Shown here: piece after piece, positions 16,903 to 25,478 of the stretch
How positions within the stretch are numbered: position 1 is the first letter of the stretch
Layout: each line of letters begins with the position of its first letter
Assembly: GCA_018897105.1 (NCBI GenBank)
Contig: JAHILF010000055.1
Coordinates: 1-32,120 of the forward strand
DNA from: Pseudomonadota bacterium
GTDB lineage: Bacteria > Desulfobacterota > Desulfobulbia > Desulfobulbales > SURF-16
Length of the DNA stretch: 32,120 nt
Direction of reading: 5' to 3'
Notes under the pieces: model-generated
The model's input: only the letters and a program-made list of their open reading frames with translations
The model's database searches: none
What the model was told of the DNA's origin: nothing
Translations under genes and position numbers: made by a program

Positions 16903-17232
16903 TGTCCTCTTTTATTATGATAGAAAATTGCATATACCATTGCCCCTTGGGGACATGAATCTTGCGGTTGCTCATTGTCGCCGCTTCCTGCCATTCCTGA
17001 CACGCCGGCACCAGGAGCCCGACAAATACCCGACTGATCTTTGCGGACAAGCGCCACCTGACATCTGCAAGGTATCAGGCATCATTGCCCGGAAGGCTGC
17101 TCGCGGCTTGCGGGAGAATGGTTTACCGGCAGAGAATGTTGAACCTAAAATATGGCAATTCTTTTTTTTTTCCCGTATAATACCATTTTATCGGGACAGG
17201 GTATAATTATTTAACCGGCAAATCATCACAAA
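16903..17232. other. divergent intergenic region, FHA-cyclase / HDOD gene
   Basis: This is a 330-bp gap between divergent genes and should contain both promoters. Two TATAAT hexamers occur on the plus strand at about 17174-17179 and 17202-17207, upstream of the HDOD start at 17233, but neither has a clear -35 partner. Open frames crossing it have unconvincing composition and overlap the cyclase start, so I call no gene here. Confidence 0.4.
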
Positions 17233-18747
17233 ATGACAGAATCGCAAGACAAACCGTCTGGGAAATTAGCTGAAATCTTTGCCAAGATGAACATGAGCGA
17301 ACTGCCAGCCATGTCCACCAATGTGCAGGAACTCATCTCCCTGGTACACAGTCGCCGCAGCGCCTCCTACGACCTGTCACGGGTTATCCTGAAGGACTAC
17401 TCCCTGACCAACAAGGTATTGCAGGTTGTCAATTCCGCCTACTACTCTCTGGGCCAGTCAGTCAGTTCCATCTCCAAGGCTGTCACCATTCTGGGCTTTG
17501 ACGCGGTGCGCGATCTGGCAACGGCCATAGCAATTTTTGAAGATTTCATCAAATCCGGGGTCGAAAAAGAGGGTATCACCAAACTGATGACCCGCTCCTT
17601 TCTCAGCGCCCTGCACTGTAGGGACCTTGCCGGCGAGAAAAAGCTCAATGTGCTGCCGGAAGAGGCTTTCATCTGCGGCCTGCTCCACAATCTCGGCAAA
17701 ATTATTACCTTTATATACATGCCCGAGATCTATAAAAAAATCGAGCACAATGTATTCCTGGGCATCCCTGAAGAAACCGCCACACGGGAACTTCTCGAAG
17801 ATCTTACCTTTGCCGATCTGGGCAAGGAGATAGCCAAATTCTGGAACCTCTCCCACAAAGTTGTGGTTTCAATGGAGATCCATCCAGCCAAACCAAAAAG
17901 CAGTTACGATGCTGAAGGATATCTGCAGAATCTCGCCGATTTCAGCAACCGTTTTGTCGAGCTGGTTTGTCACGAAGAAGACACCAGCGAACTGCTGAAC
18001 CACTATGCTGAAATAATATCCATCAATCAGGAACAGGCCCTGGCGTTGCTAAGTAAAGGCGTGGAGGCATCCCAGGACATCTCCGACTCCATCCGCTTCG
18101 GTCTGTCGAAGCTTAAAATCCACAGCAGACTGGAAAAGGCCGCCAGGCGCGAACCGGCCTCTGGCGAACAGGAAGAAACAGCAAAAAAGGGGAAAAAAAA
18201 CGGACAGGACATTGAGGTGCTGGACGAATTACCGTCCAGCGATAAATCCATCAACGACTTTATCAAAGAAATGACTGAGACCCTGATGGGTTCCTTTCAA
18301 CTCAATGAATTTTATGCCAACCTGCTGGAAGCCATATACCGGGGAGTAGGGTTTGACCGGGTAATCCTCTGCGTGATGAGTATCCAGACAACTAAAATCG
18401 TGCTGGCAGGACGCTTCGGTTTAGGCGACATAGATGCCCAGGATATTGCCAATTTTGAACAGCCTCTGGCCAATGTGGATCAGGTCATTCCGCGGGCCAT
18501 GAAACAATGCAAGGATATTGCCGTAGTAGCTGATGCGCCGGGAGCTTTCCCCGAAAACATGCATTACCTGGTCAAAGGACGAACCATTTACCTTTTCCCC
18601 ATCGTTGTCAATAACAAGGCCATCGCCCTGCTTTATATGGATCGCAAGGCAGGCAGACCCAAACTTAACAAAGACCGCATCAAGGCCCTCAGACTTTTTC
18701 GTGATTTTGCCGCCATGGCTATCAAGAAAAGCAGCAAAAAAGGATAA
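17233..18747 (+). CDS. HDOD-domain signalling protein with C-terminal GAF domain
   Basis: A 504-residue soluble protein. Residues about 20-220 form an HDOD domain, with the characteristic LPAMSTNVQELI start, VVNSAYYSLGQSVSSISKAVTILGFDAVRDLA and a degenerate HD region (FICGLLHNLGKII). HDOD proteins lack most metal ligands of HD hydrolases and act as scaffolds in signal transduction, motility or dispersal. A charged linker (about 300-330) separates it from a C-terminal GAF-like domain (about 340-500; YRGVGFDRVILCVM, IYLFPIVVNNKAIALLYMD), a likely ligand sensor. The ribosome site is weak. serS begins six bases after its stop, so the two are co-transcribed. It is divergent from the FHA-cyclase, suggesting a role in the same signalling island. 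Confidence 0.87.
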   Translation: MTESQDKPSGKLAEIFAKMNMSELPAMSTNVQELISLVHSRRSASYDLSRVILKDYSLTNKVLQVVNSAYYSLGQSVSSISKAVTILGFDAVRDLATAIAIFEDFIKSGVEKEGITKLMTRSFLSALHCRDLAGEKKLNVLPEEAFICGLLHNLGKIITFIYMPEIYKKIEHNVFLGIPEETATRELLEDLTFADLGKEIAKFWNLSHKVVVSMEIHPAKPKSSYDAEGYLQNLADFSNRFVELVCHEEDTSELLNHYAEIISINQEQALALLSKGVEASQDISDSIRFGLSKLKIHSRLEKAARREPASGEQEETAKKGKKNGQDIEVLDELPSSDKSINDFIKEMTETLMGSFQLNEFYANLLEAIYRGVGFDRVILCVMSIQTTKIVLAGRFGLGDIDAQDIANFEQPLANVDQVIPRAMKQCKDIAVVADAPGAFPENMHYLVKGRTIYLFPIVVNNKAIALLYMDRKAGRPKLNKDRIKALRLFRDFAAMAIKKSSKKG

Positions 18748-18753
18748 GAGAAC

Positions 18754-20022
18754 ATGCTGGAACTCCGTTTTATCCGGGATAATATCGACCTGGTTAAAGA
18801 TAAAATCAAACTCCGCGGCATAACCAACAGCCGTATTGATGAATTTGTAGAAATTGACCGCCACCGCCGCGAATTCCTCTCCGAAGTTGAGGAGCTGCGC
18901 AACCGCCGGAAAACCGTGTCCCAGGAGATCGCCGACTTGAAAAAACAGCAGGCTGACGCGGAAACGCTTATTGTGGAAATGCGCCGGGTGAATGACCGGA
19001 TCAAGGAGATTGAGGGAAGCCTGTCAGGCATCGAGGAGGATCTGCAGAAGATCGTTCTGGATATCCCCAACATCTGCCACGACTCGCTCCCTGTGGGCAA
19101 GGATGAGAGTGACAACGTTGAGGTGAAAAAATGGGGAGAGCCCACTCGCTTTTCCTTTCAGCCCAAGGCCCACTGGGAGCTTGGTGAAGCGGACGGCACC
19201 CTTGACTTCAAACGGGCGGCTAAAATATCAGGAGCCCGTTTTGCCCTGCTGAAAGGCTTTGCCTCCCGGCTTGAGCGTGCCCTGATCAACTTCATGCTGG
19301 ATCTTCACACCCAGAAGCACGGCTACCAGGAGCTTCTGCCGCCCTTTCTGGTCAACAGCGCCACCATGACCGCCACAGGCCAGTTGCCGAAATTCGAGGA
19401 AGATCTTTTTCATGCCCAGGGCTGGGATCTCTATCTTATCCCCACGGCCGAGGTGCCGGTAACCAACATCCACCGGGACGAAACCTTGGCCGCCGATGAT
19501 CTGCCCGTCAAATACTGCGCGTATACCCCCTGTTTCCGTTCGGAAGCGGGATCATACGGCAAAGACACCAAGGGCCTCATCCGCCAGCACCAGTTCGACA
19601 AGGTGGAACTGGTGAAATTCACCACGCCCGAGACCTCCGAGGCCGAACTCGAATCCCTGCTTGCCGACGCGGAGGAAGTCCTGCAGCTCTTACAGCTCCC
19701 TTACCGAGTTGTCGTGCTCTGCACGGGCGATATCGGCTTTTCCGCCACCAAGACCTATGACATCGAAGTGTGGATGCCGGCCCAGAACAAATACCGGGAA
19801 ATCTCCTCCTGCAGCAATTTCCTCGATTTTCAGGCCAGAAGAGGCGGCATCCGTTATCGCCCCAAGGGCGAGAAAAAAAGTGCGCTCCTGCATACCTTAA
19901 ACGGCAGCGGCCTGGCTGTAGGTCGCACCCTTGCCGCAATTTACGAGAATTATCAACAACAAGACGGCACCATCAAACTCCCGGCAGTGCTTGCTCCCTA
20001 TTTTGAAAATCGCTTTTCCTGA
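18754..20022 (+). CDS. serS: seryl-tRNA synthetase
   Basis: A 422-residue class II aminoacyl-tRNA synthetase that charges tRNA-Ser (and tRNA-Sec if present). The N-terminal long coiled coil that grips the tRNA variable arm covers about residues 30-105. Motif 2 is [20 protein letters not shown], preceded by [10 protein letters not shown]; motif 3 is [20 protein letters not shown]. Length and order are standard. A GGATAAGAG ribosome site overlaps the end of the HDOD gene. Two tRNA-Ser genes lie 11 kb downstream. Confidence 0.97.
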   Translation: MLELRFIRDNIDLVKDKIKLRGITNSRIDEFVEIDRHRREFLSEVEELRNRRKTVSQEIADLKKQQADAETLIVEMRRVNDRIKEIEGSLSGIEEDLQKIVLDIPNICHDSLPVGKDESDNVEVKKWGEPTRFSFQPKAHWELGEADGTLDFKRAAKISGARFALLKGFASRLERALINFMLDLHTQKHGYQELLPPFLVNSATMTATGQLPKFEEDLFHAQGWDLYLIPTAEVPVTNIHRDETLAADDLPVKYCAYTPCFRSEAGSYGKDTKGLIRQHQFDKVELVKFTTPETSEAELESLLADAEEVLQLLQLPYRVVVLCTGDIGFSATKTYDIEVWMPAQNKYREISSCSNFLDFQARRGGIRYRPKGEKKSALLHTLNGSGLAVGRTLAAIYENYQQQDGTIKLPAVLAPYFENRFS

Positions 20023-20040
20023 TTACACTGCAACAGCACC

Positions 20041-20081
20041 GCGTTCCCGCTTGCCAATACAAAAAAGGTAACCGGGAACGC
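20041..20081 (+). other. strong stem-loop after serS (possible terminator)
   Basis: GCGTTCCCG (20041-20049) pairs perfectly with CGGGAACGC (20073-20081). After one mismatch the stem continues five more pairs (TTGCC with GGTAA) around an A-rich loop. The following bases are only weakly T-rich, so it may terminate serS inefficiently or protect the mRNA end. The remaining part of 20082-20236 shows nothing else distinct. Confidence 0.5.
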
Positions 20082-20236
20082 CCTCTTGTCATTCCCCGGC
20101 AGTTTACTCCCCTTTTCCGTCTTCCCGGAATCCGAGATCCGCAAAATTGGAAACCTCACAACCTCTTACCAGAACCCCACACTGAAGAAAACCGCAATCT
20201 ATCGATAACGCGGCAAAATGTCTCACCAGCGCTAAT

Positions 20237-20252
20237 TGGCACGAATAATGCT
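20237..20252 (+). promoter_or_regulatory. sigma-54 (-24/-12) promoter of the PEP-CTERM gene
   Basis: TGGCAC (20237-20242), five bases, then ATGCT (20248-20252). The invariant GG and GC are at the correct spacing, and only one base departs from TGGCAC-N5-TTGCW. The expected start point is about 20263, giving an 84-base leader to the ATG at 20347. PEP-CTERM genes in other bacteria are controlled by RpoN with the PrsK/PrsR two-component system, which fits. AAAATGT lies 15 bp upstream at 20215-20221. Confidence 0.85.
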
Positions 20253-20346
20253 TTTGTTAATCTGTTAATGAGACAATGAGGGTCTCTGAAAGAAAATAAT
20301 ACAACTATGTTTCAACAGTCGGGTAACTGAGGATGAGGAGATAACA

Positions 20347-21129
20347 ATGAAAAGAACCATGTTGTGGGTTTCAAAAAAATACGCAGTCCAGGTTATTGCC
20401 GCCCTGGTGATTGCAAGTGCGGCCTGCCAGACAGCAAATGCAGATCCCATCACCACCGTCTTTAACTCAACCTGGACCCAGATAGCAGCCGAGGACTACG
20501 TCGGTCCCAGCGGCTATGTCAATCCAGGCTATGGCGGCCAGGATTTTGATGCCGAATATCTTTACTACAAACGGAACGGCAATACCCTTTCCATCGGGCT
20601 ACAGTCCGGATTCAACCTTGTTACCGGCAGGGTTGACTATGGCGGCAAAGCATATTATGCCGGCGACCTGGCGCTCTCCTTTGACAATAATATATCCAGC
20701 TATGAGTACGCCTTTGATTTCGGCCTGCTCACCAAAGACTACTACGTAAATCTTGTTGATGCCGACCCGGCTGGTTCAAGCGATGGCATTGATGCCTCCG
20801 GTCTCTATGCGGTCACCCAATGGAATAACGGCGTATACTTCACCGCCGCAAATCCCTTTGCCATGGATGGCGGCAGCCAGATAGAATCAGGTGCGACATC
20901 GGCAGGTTATGACAGCACCCTGGATTCCTATTGGCGCATCGTCTCCTTCGACATTACGTCAATCGGCAATTTCGCTGCCCTGGACGCCCACTGGACAATG
21001 TCCTGCGGCAACGACGTTATTGATGGTCATGCTGCCGCCCCGGTGCCCGAACCGGCAACCATGCTGCTCTTCGGTACCGGCATCAGCGGCTTGGCCGCTT
21101 GGCAGCGTCGTAAGTTCAGAAAAGCATAA
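20347..21129 (+). CDS. PEP-CTERM sorting-domain surface protein
   Basis: A 260-residue exported protein. It has an N-terminal signal peptide (hydrophobic core about 13-28, cleavage likely after TANA near residue 32). The beta-rich middle is acidic, with many Tyr, Asn and Gly. The C-terminal sorting signal starts VPEPATMLLFGTG, continues as a short hydrophobic helix and ends in the basic cluster QRRKFRKA. Such signals are processed by an exosortase (EpsH/XrtA) and usually accompany exopolysaccharide production; no exosortase is in this window. GAGGAG precedes the ATG. Expression is from the -24/-12 promoter upstream and ends at an intrinsic terminator, so it is monocistronic. The central domain is not one I can name. 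Confidence 0.92.
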   Translation: MKRTMLWVSKKYAVQVIAALVIASAACQTANADPITTVFNSTWTQIAAEDYVGPSGYVNPGYGGQDFDAEYLYYKRNGNTLSIGLQSGFNLVTGRVDYGGKAYYAGDLALSFDNNISSYEYAFDFGLLTKDYYVNLVDADPAGSSDGIDASGLYAVTQWNNGVYFTAANPFAMDGGSQIESGATSAGYDSTLDSYWRIVSFDITSIGNFAALDAHWTMSCGNDVIDGHAAAPVPEPATMLLFGTGISGLAAWQRRKFRKA

Positions 21130-21160
21130 AACAAATACCTTCATCCTCCTCTTTACCCCA

Positions 21161-21189
21161 GGCGGAGCCTTCGGCTCCGCCTTTTTTTT
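21161..21189 (+). terminator. intrinsic terminator of the PEP-CTERM gene
   Basis: A perfect 9-bp GC-rich stem (GGCGGAGCC with GGCTCCGCC), TTC loop and eight T residues, 31 bp after the stop codon. Confidence 0.96.
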
Positions 21190-21422
21190 ATCCCCTGCAG
21201 TAAAGGGCCGACTACACCTTCCCCTCACAATCAGCCAAATTACCCAAAATTACCCCGCGCCAATGGCGAAATCATCATTTTTATCTGGGCATATCACCCA
21301 ACAACTCCCGCATTTCATAGGTCGCGGCAAGTGAGAACACCAACGAACAAACAACTCAAACACTGACATATCAATTAGTTATACAGGAAACAACCATCTA
21401 AAAATGTAGTGAAACAACAAAG

Positions 21423-21438
21423 TGGCACCCTTATTGCT
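21423..21438 (+). promoter_or_regulatory. consensus sigma-54 promoter of the 64-residue orphan gene
   Basis: TGGCAC (21423-21428), CCTTA, TTGCT (21434-21438): an exact match to TGGCAC-N5-TTGCW. The predicted start near 21449 gives a 36-base leader to the ATG at 21485. AAAATGT is present 15 bp upstream (21401-21407), exactly as at the PEP-CTERM promoter. The rest of the 21190-21422 gap is AT-rich, without other recognisable elements. Confidence 0.9.
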
Positions 21439-21484
21439 CTTGCCTCTCTACAAAATACAAAAACTCAGCATAGAGGAGCATGCA

Positions 21485-21679
21485 ATGTTTACCCGAGAGA
21501 ACGGCCAGATGTGGGTGAAAAGCCCGGAAGCGGATGGGGCGCCCCCAAAAGGGGTATGGGTCTATCCCAGTGAAGACATAGAATGGCATTACGTCTGCAC
21601 CCCGCTGGGTATGCTGGTGACAGGCTACACCATCAAACCCTCGCGAATCGATAGTCAAGCCCTAAACGAGGCGCAGTAA
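21485..21679 (+). CDS. small protein of unknown function under sigma-54 control
   Basis: A 64-residue, probably cytosolic protein, with no signal peptide or membrane helix. It is rich in Trp, Tyr and Pro (GVWVYPSEDIEWHYVCTPLG) and has a single Cys. I do not recognise a family. The start at 21485 is fixed by GAGGAG eight bases upstream and by the promoter at 21423-21438; the frame is open further 5' but would run into the promoter. Its stop is two bases from the convergent ddl stop, with no terminator visible between them. The consensus promoter and good ribosome site argue that it is real; the function is unknown, possibly linked to the PEP-CTERM or exopolysaccharide response. Confidence 0.75.
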   Translation: MFTRENGQMWVKSPEADGAPPKGVWVYPSEDIEWHYVCTPLGMLVTGYTIKPSRIDSQALNEAQ

Positions 21680-21681
21680 TC

Positions 21682-22620
21682 TTATTTCTGTTCCAGGGCC
21701 AGACCGATCAGCAGGTCAAGGAGTTGCGGAAAGCTGTAACCAACCGCCTGTGCGGCCTGAGGAAGGAGACTGGTTGGCGTCATCCCAGGGATCGTATTTG
21801 TTTCAATAACAAAAACCTCCCCCTCTTCCGATACAATCATATCCGTCCGACTGTAACCCCTTAAACGCAAGGCACGGTGGGCACACAAGGCGTTATCCTG
21901 GGCCTTGCGGGTTATCTCTTCGGGGAAATCAGCAGGACAGATCTCCCTGCTTGCACCAGCCTTGTATTTGGCCTCATAATCGAAAAACAGATAGTCTTTG
22001 CCTGGAATGATCTCAACCAGCGGCAGGGCCTGCAAATCATTATTCCCGAGAACCCCACCCGTTATTTCCCGCCCGCGGATAAATTCCTCCACCATGACCT
22101 CGCTGCCATAGTCAAAGGCCTGCTTGAGACCTGCGGCAAGCCCAGCATTATCATGGGCGATACTCATGCCAAGGCTGGAGCCCTGGCCAACAGGCTTCAC
22201 AACCAAGGGAAAGCACAGTTGGGCCGAGAGATTTTCCGGACTGTCGATATCCCGGCGGGAGGCCATCTGCCAGTCTGCCACCCGCAATCCTGCATGTTTG
22301 TAGAGAATTTTGGCCAGATTTTTATTCATGGCCAGGGCGCTGCCCAGGACGCCTGATCCTTGATAGGGCAGGCCCAGCAGATCAAGAAAACCCTGCATGG
22401 AGCCATCCTCGCCCAAGGGACCATGCAGGAGGATAAAGGCCACATCAAGGCCTGCCGCATCCGCCGCCAGCCTGGCCAGGTCAATGGCCGGGTCGTACTG
22501 CCGCACAACATACTTTTCCTTATCAAGCGCGGCCAGCACACCTCGTGCGCCGGTCAGCGATACTTCACGTTCACCGGATTTGCCGCCGGCCAGCAGGGCA
22601 ACCCGTAATTTATTCGTCAT
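21682..22620 (-). CDS. ddl: D-alanine--D-alanine ligase
   Basis: A 312-residue ATP-grasp ligase that makes D-Ala-D-Ala for peptidoglycan. Motifs in order: LLAGGKSGEREVSL (first substrate loop; the usual aromatic or hydrophobic residue is replaced by Lys-Ser-Gly), LHGPLGEDGSMQGFLDLLG, VVKPVGQGSSLGM, EEFIRGREITGGVLG and the metal/ATP motif VIETNTIPGMTPTSLLP. The start at 22620 is chosen for the GAGGGAGA ribosome site. An in-frame ATG at 22677 would add 19 non-conserved residues and nearly reach the divergent gene. It stands outside a mur cluster, next to a divergent oxidase gene 74 bp away. Confidence 0.94.
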   Translation of the reverse strand: MTNKLRVALLAGGKSGEREVSLTGARGVLAALDKEKYVVRQYDPAIDLARLAADAAGLDVAFILLHGPLGEDGSMQGFLDLLGLPYQGSGVLGSALAMNKNLAKILYKHAGLRVADWQMASRRDIDSPENLSAQLCFPLVVKPVGQGSSLGMSIAHDNAGLAAGLKQAFDYGSEVMVEEFIRGREITGGVLGNNDLQALPLVEIIPGKDYLFFDYEAKYKAGASREICPADFPEEITRKAQDNALCAHRALRLRGYSRTDMIVSEEGEVFVIETNTIPGMTPTSLLPQAAQAVGYSFPQLLDLLIGLALEQK

Positions 22621-22694
22621 AATCTCCCTCTTTTCGCCTTGTTGATCCTGTTTCGGCTTGCATATTACATTTTCCATTATACATTAGCAAGGTC

Positions 22695-24119
22695 ATGAAA
22701 CGTGAAATTATCAACAAGCTGAAAAGCATTGTCGGCAAGGACCAACTGACAACTGCCCCGGAAGAACTACTCTGCTACTCTTACGATGGCACCGGCCGGG
22801 AATACCAGCCGGAAGCCGTAGTCTTTCCTGTAAACACTTGCGAAATAACCGCCATTATGCAACTGGCCAATGCCACGCCGTTTCCCGTGGTACCAAGAGG
22901 AGCGGGCAGCGGTATGACAGGAGGGGCATTGCCGGTTGCGGGCGGAGTGGTTATCGCCCTGAGCCGCTTTAATCGCATCCTGGAAATCGATGAGGCAAAC
23001 CAGGTTGCAGTGGTTGAACCGGGCGTCATCACCGGAGATTTCCGGAAAACACTGGAAAAGAGAGGACTCTATTATCCCCCTGACCCGGCCAGCCTGAAAT
23101 TCTGCACCATGGGAGGCAATGTAGCCGAATGCGCCGGCGGCCCCAGCGCGGTGAAATACGGGGTAACCCGCGATTATGTGCTCGGCCTTGAGGTTGTCCT
23201 GCCAGATGGCCGGGTTATTCAAACCGGCGTTAGAACCGCCAAAGGTGTGGTGGGATACGACCTTACCCGGTTGTTTATCGGCTCGGAAGGCACGCTGGGT
23301 ATCATCACCAAAATAACGGTCAGACTCATCCCGCATCCCAGCGCCAAAAAAACGTTTCTCATTTTGTGCAACAGCATTAAGCAGGCCACATCGCTCGTTG
23401 CCGAGATCCTGACCAGGCATCGCCCCTGTACCCTGGAATACATGGATCGCACTGCAATCCAAATCGTCAGAGAAAAGCTGCCTTTTACCCTCGCCGAGAA
23501 CACACAAGCCCTGTTGCTGCTCGAGGTGGATGGCGATGCCCCTTCAGTTGCCATCCAGGTGGATGCTCTGCAAGAATTTCTCACAGCGAAAAGAGATCTG
23601 CTATCGGTCATGCAGGCCGAAAAGGCTGATGAAATTGACGCCCTGTGGGCCGCCCGCCGCGCAGTCTCTCCCGCCGCCTTTAATTTAAAACCGCACAAGA
23701 TCAGTGAAGACGTGGTGGTGCCCCGCAGCAGAATTCCGGAGCTGGTCTTCTTTGTGGAAAACCTGGCAACAAAAAACGCTCTCACCATTTTCACCTTCGG
23801 CCATGCAGGAGACGGCAACATACACGTCAATATCATGCTTGATAAAAATGAACCGCAGGAAGTCAACAGGGCGGCAATCGCCACAAAAGCCCTGTTTGAG
23901 CAGGTAATCAAGCTTGGCGGGACCCTCTCCGGCGAACACGGCATCGGCATTACCAAGGCAGCCTATCTTCCTCTGGAGCTTGACGCTGCAAGCCTTGAGG
24001 TCATGCGCGGCATTAAAAAATTCTTTGACCCGAACAACATTCTCAATCCGGGAAAGATTTTTCCCGCCGAACGGCACGCAAAAAAAACAATTGACAAAAT
24101 AACGGATGGTAGATTATAG
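22695..24119 (+). CDS. glcD: FAD-linked oxidase, glycolate oxidase subunit GlcD / D-lactate dehydrogenase type
   Basis: A 474-residue flavoprotein of the FAD-binding PCMH plus FAD-oxidase C family. The FAD site is PRGAGSGMTGGALPV with IALSRFNRI following, then EGTLGIITKITVRL; the C-terminal domain has FGHAGDGNIHVN and the closing LSGEHGIGITKAAYLPLEL. These enzymes oxidise D-2-hydroxy acids (glycolate or D-lactate) and hand electrons to an FeS partner. No GlcE or GlcF gene is adjacent, so the partner and exact substrate are unknown and D-lactate is equally likely. There is no strong ribosome site before ATG 22695. Divergent from ddl. Confidence 0.88.
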   Translation: MKREIINKLKSIVGKDQLTTAPEELLCYSYDGTGREYQPEAVVFPVNTCEITAIMQLANATPFPVVPRGAGSGMTGGALPVAGGVVIALSRFNRILEIDEANQVAVVEPGVITGDFRKTLEKRGLYYPPDPASLKFCTMGGNVAECAGGPSAVKYGVTRDYVLGLEVVLPDGRVIQTGVRTAKGVVGYDLTRLFIGSEGTLGIITKITVRLIPHPSAKKTFLILCNSIKQATSLVAEILTRHRPCTLEYMDRTAIQIVREKLPFTLAENTQALLLLEVDGDAPSVAIQVDALQEFLTAKRDLLSVMQAEKADEIDALWAARRAVSPAAFNLKPHKISEDVVVPRSRIPELVFFVENLATKNALTIFTFGHAGDGNIHVNIMLDKNEPQEVNRAAIATKALFEQVIKLGGTLSGEHGIGITKAAYLPLELDAASLEVMRGIKKFFDPNNILNPGKIFPAERHAKKTIDKITDGRL

Positions 24120-24201
24120 ATATCTGTTTACGGAATTTTAAAGCGTAAGCCTTTTGTATTAGGTTACACAACTTAACATAATTTATTTTTTCGGAGTTAC
24201 C

Positions 24202-24399
24202 ATGATCGAGGTTGAGGTACGAGGAGACATCGAATACGCCATTCGTCAGCTTAAGAAAAAACTGCAGCTTGACGGTATCAAAAAAGAGCTGAAACGACGC
24301 GAGCACTACGAAAAACCCAGCGTGAAAAAACGGCGGAAACAAGCGGAAGCAAAAAGAAAACTCCGCAAGGTCATGTACCGCATCGAGCGGGAAGGATAA
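24202..24399 (+). CDS. rpsU: 30S ribosomal protein S21
   Basis: A 65-residue, strongly basic protein with the S21 pattern: [34 protein letters not shown] and a Lys/Arg-rich helix to the end. A GGAG ribosome site lies five bases before the ATG. S21 helps base-pairing of mRNA leaders with 16S rRNA. xerD starts 17 bases after its stop, and the two probably share a transcript. Confidence 0.97.
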   Translation: MIEVEVRGDIEYAIRQLKKKLQLDGIKKELKRREHYEKPSVKKRRKQAEAKRKLRKVMYRIEREG

Positions 24400-24415
24400 T
24401 TCACGCATTCCTCGG

Positions 24416-25402
24416 ATGACTAAAAAACCGGGAATCCTTCAACCTCCTTCAACCTCTTCGCCCCTTTATCAGAACAGGTCTCCTGGCAGCATCCTTCCTG
24501 CGGAACTGCATCACTGCCAGGACCTGTTTCTTCATTATCTTGCTGCCGAAAAAAGGCTTTCAGATAATACGATACGATCTTACCAAGCCGATCTCGAATC
24601 ATTTCTTTCTTTTCTTGCCAGCATCAAAATTTCACTGCGGGAAACAAGTTCTTCCCAGATAAGGGACTATTTCTCCGCCAGTAAGAAAAAAGGGATAGCA
24701 AACCGCAGCAATGCCAGACGCCTTTCCTGTCTCAGAGGCTTTTTCCGCTTTCTGCTGGCTGAAAAAATCATTGATCTCGACCCGACCGGCATACTGGAAA
24801 TCCCCAAAAGCCGTCGAACTCTTCCCGAAAACCTTTCTGTTACCGAGGTGGATAAGCTTCTGGCCGGCCAAGGTGACAAAACTCCTCTCAGCATCCGCAA
24901 CACGGCCATGCTCCACCTTTTGTACGCAACCGGTATGCGGGTTTCCGAACTGGTCAATCTACCCTTCATGGCGCTCAACCTGAACGCAGGCTTTGTCCGG
25001 GTAATCGGCAAGGGAACCAAAGAACGCCTGATCCCCTTTGGCGAGGAGGCTAAGGACAAGATTCTTTTCTACCTCCAGAACAGCAGGGGCAAACTCCTGA
25101 GCTCCAAAAAAAGTCGCGCCCTTTTTGTTACCAGCCGCGGCACCACCATGACCCGTCTCCGCTTCTGGCAGATCATCCAGGAAACCACATACAAATCCGG
25201 CATTGCCAAAAAAATCAGCCCGCATATGCTGCGCCACTCCTTCGCCACCCATCTGCTGGCACGCGGTGCAGACCTCAGATCGGTACAGCTCATGCTCGGT
25301 CATGCCGACATCTCCACCACCCAGATATACACCCATGTTGACAGCTCCCGGTTGAAGGCCATCCATCAGAAATTCCACCCCCGAAGCATCAGGAAAAAGT
25401 GA
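24416..25402 (+). CDS. xerD: tyrosine recombinase XerD/XerC
   Basis: A 328-residue tyrosine recombinase that resolves chromosome dimers at dif. The N-terminal core-binding SAM-like domain covers about 33-120 ([20 protein letters not shown]). The catalytic set is complete: Arg175 ([11 protein letters not shown]), Lys199 ([10 protein letters not shown]), His270 and Arg273 ([12 protein letters not shown]), His296 ([10 protein letters not shown]) and nucleophile Tyr305 (YTHVDS). The C-terminus [14 protein letters not shown] favours XerD over XerC. It carries about 30 extra N-terminal residues, Pro/Ser-rich; no alternative start exists downstream in frame before the domain. Chromosomal context (rpsU before, core RNA enzymes after) argues against a phage integrase. 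Confidence 0.9.
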   Translation: MTKKPGILQPPSTSSPLYQNRSPGSILPAELHHCQDLFLHYLAAEKRLSDNTIRSYQADLESFLSFLASIKISLRETSSSQIRDYFSASKKKGIANRSNARRLSCLRGFFRFLLAEKIIDLDPTGILEIPKSRRTLPENLSVTEVDKLLAGQGDKTPLSIRNTAMLHLLYATGMRVSELVNLPFMALNLNAGFVRVIGKGTKERLIPFGEEAKDKILFYLQNSRGKLLSSKKSRALFVTSRGTTMTRLRFWQIIQETTYKSGIAKKISPHMLRHSFATHLLARGADLRSVQLMLGHADISTTQIYTHVDSSRLKAIHQKFHPRSIRKK

Positions 25403-25478
25403 CGGAAGCTCCGCCAACATGATTCTTTACTTTCCGGGCAACATCAAGCATTATGCGTGCATGGGAGCGTAACTGTCG

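Noticed and set aside
16823-17206. A 127-codon plus-strand open frame spanning the cyclase start and the divergent promoter region.
   Set aside because: It runs antisense through the conserved FHA N-terminus and then through promoter DNA ending in a poly-Phe run; no ribosome site or family match.
24416-25402. The tyrosine recombinase as evidence for a prophage or integrative element.
   Set aside because: Its motifs and C-terminus are those of chromosomal XerD, and it sits in a housekeeping operon after rpsU.
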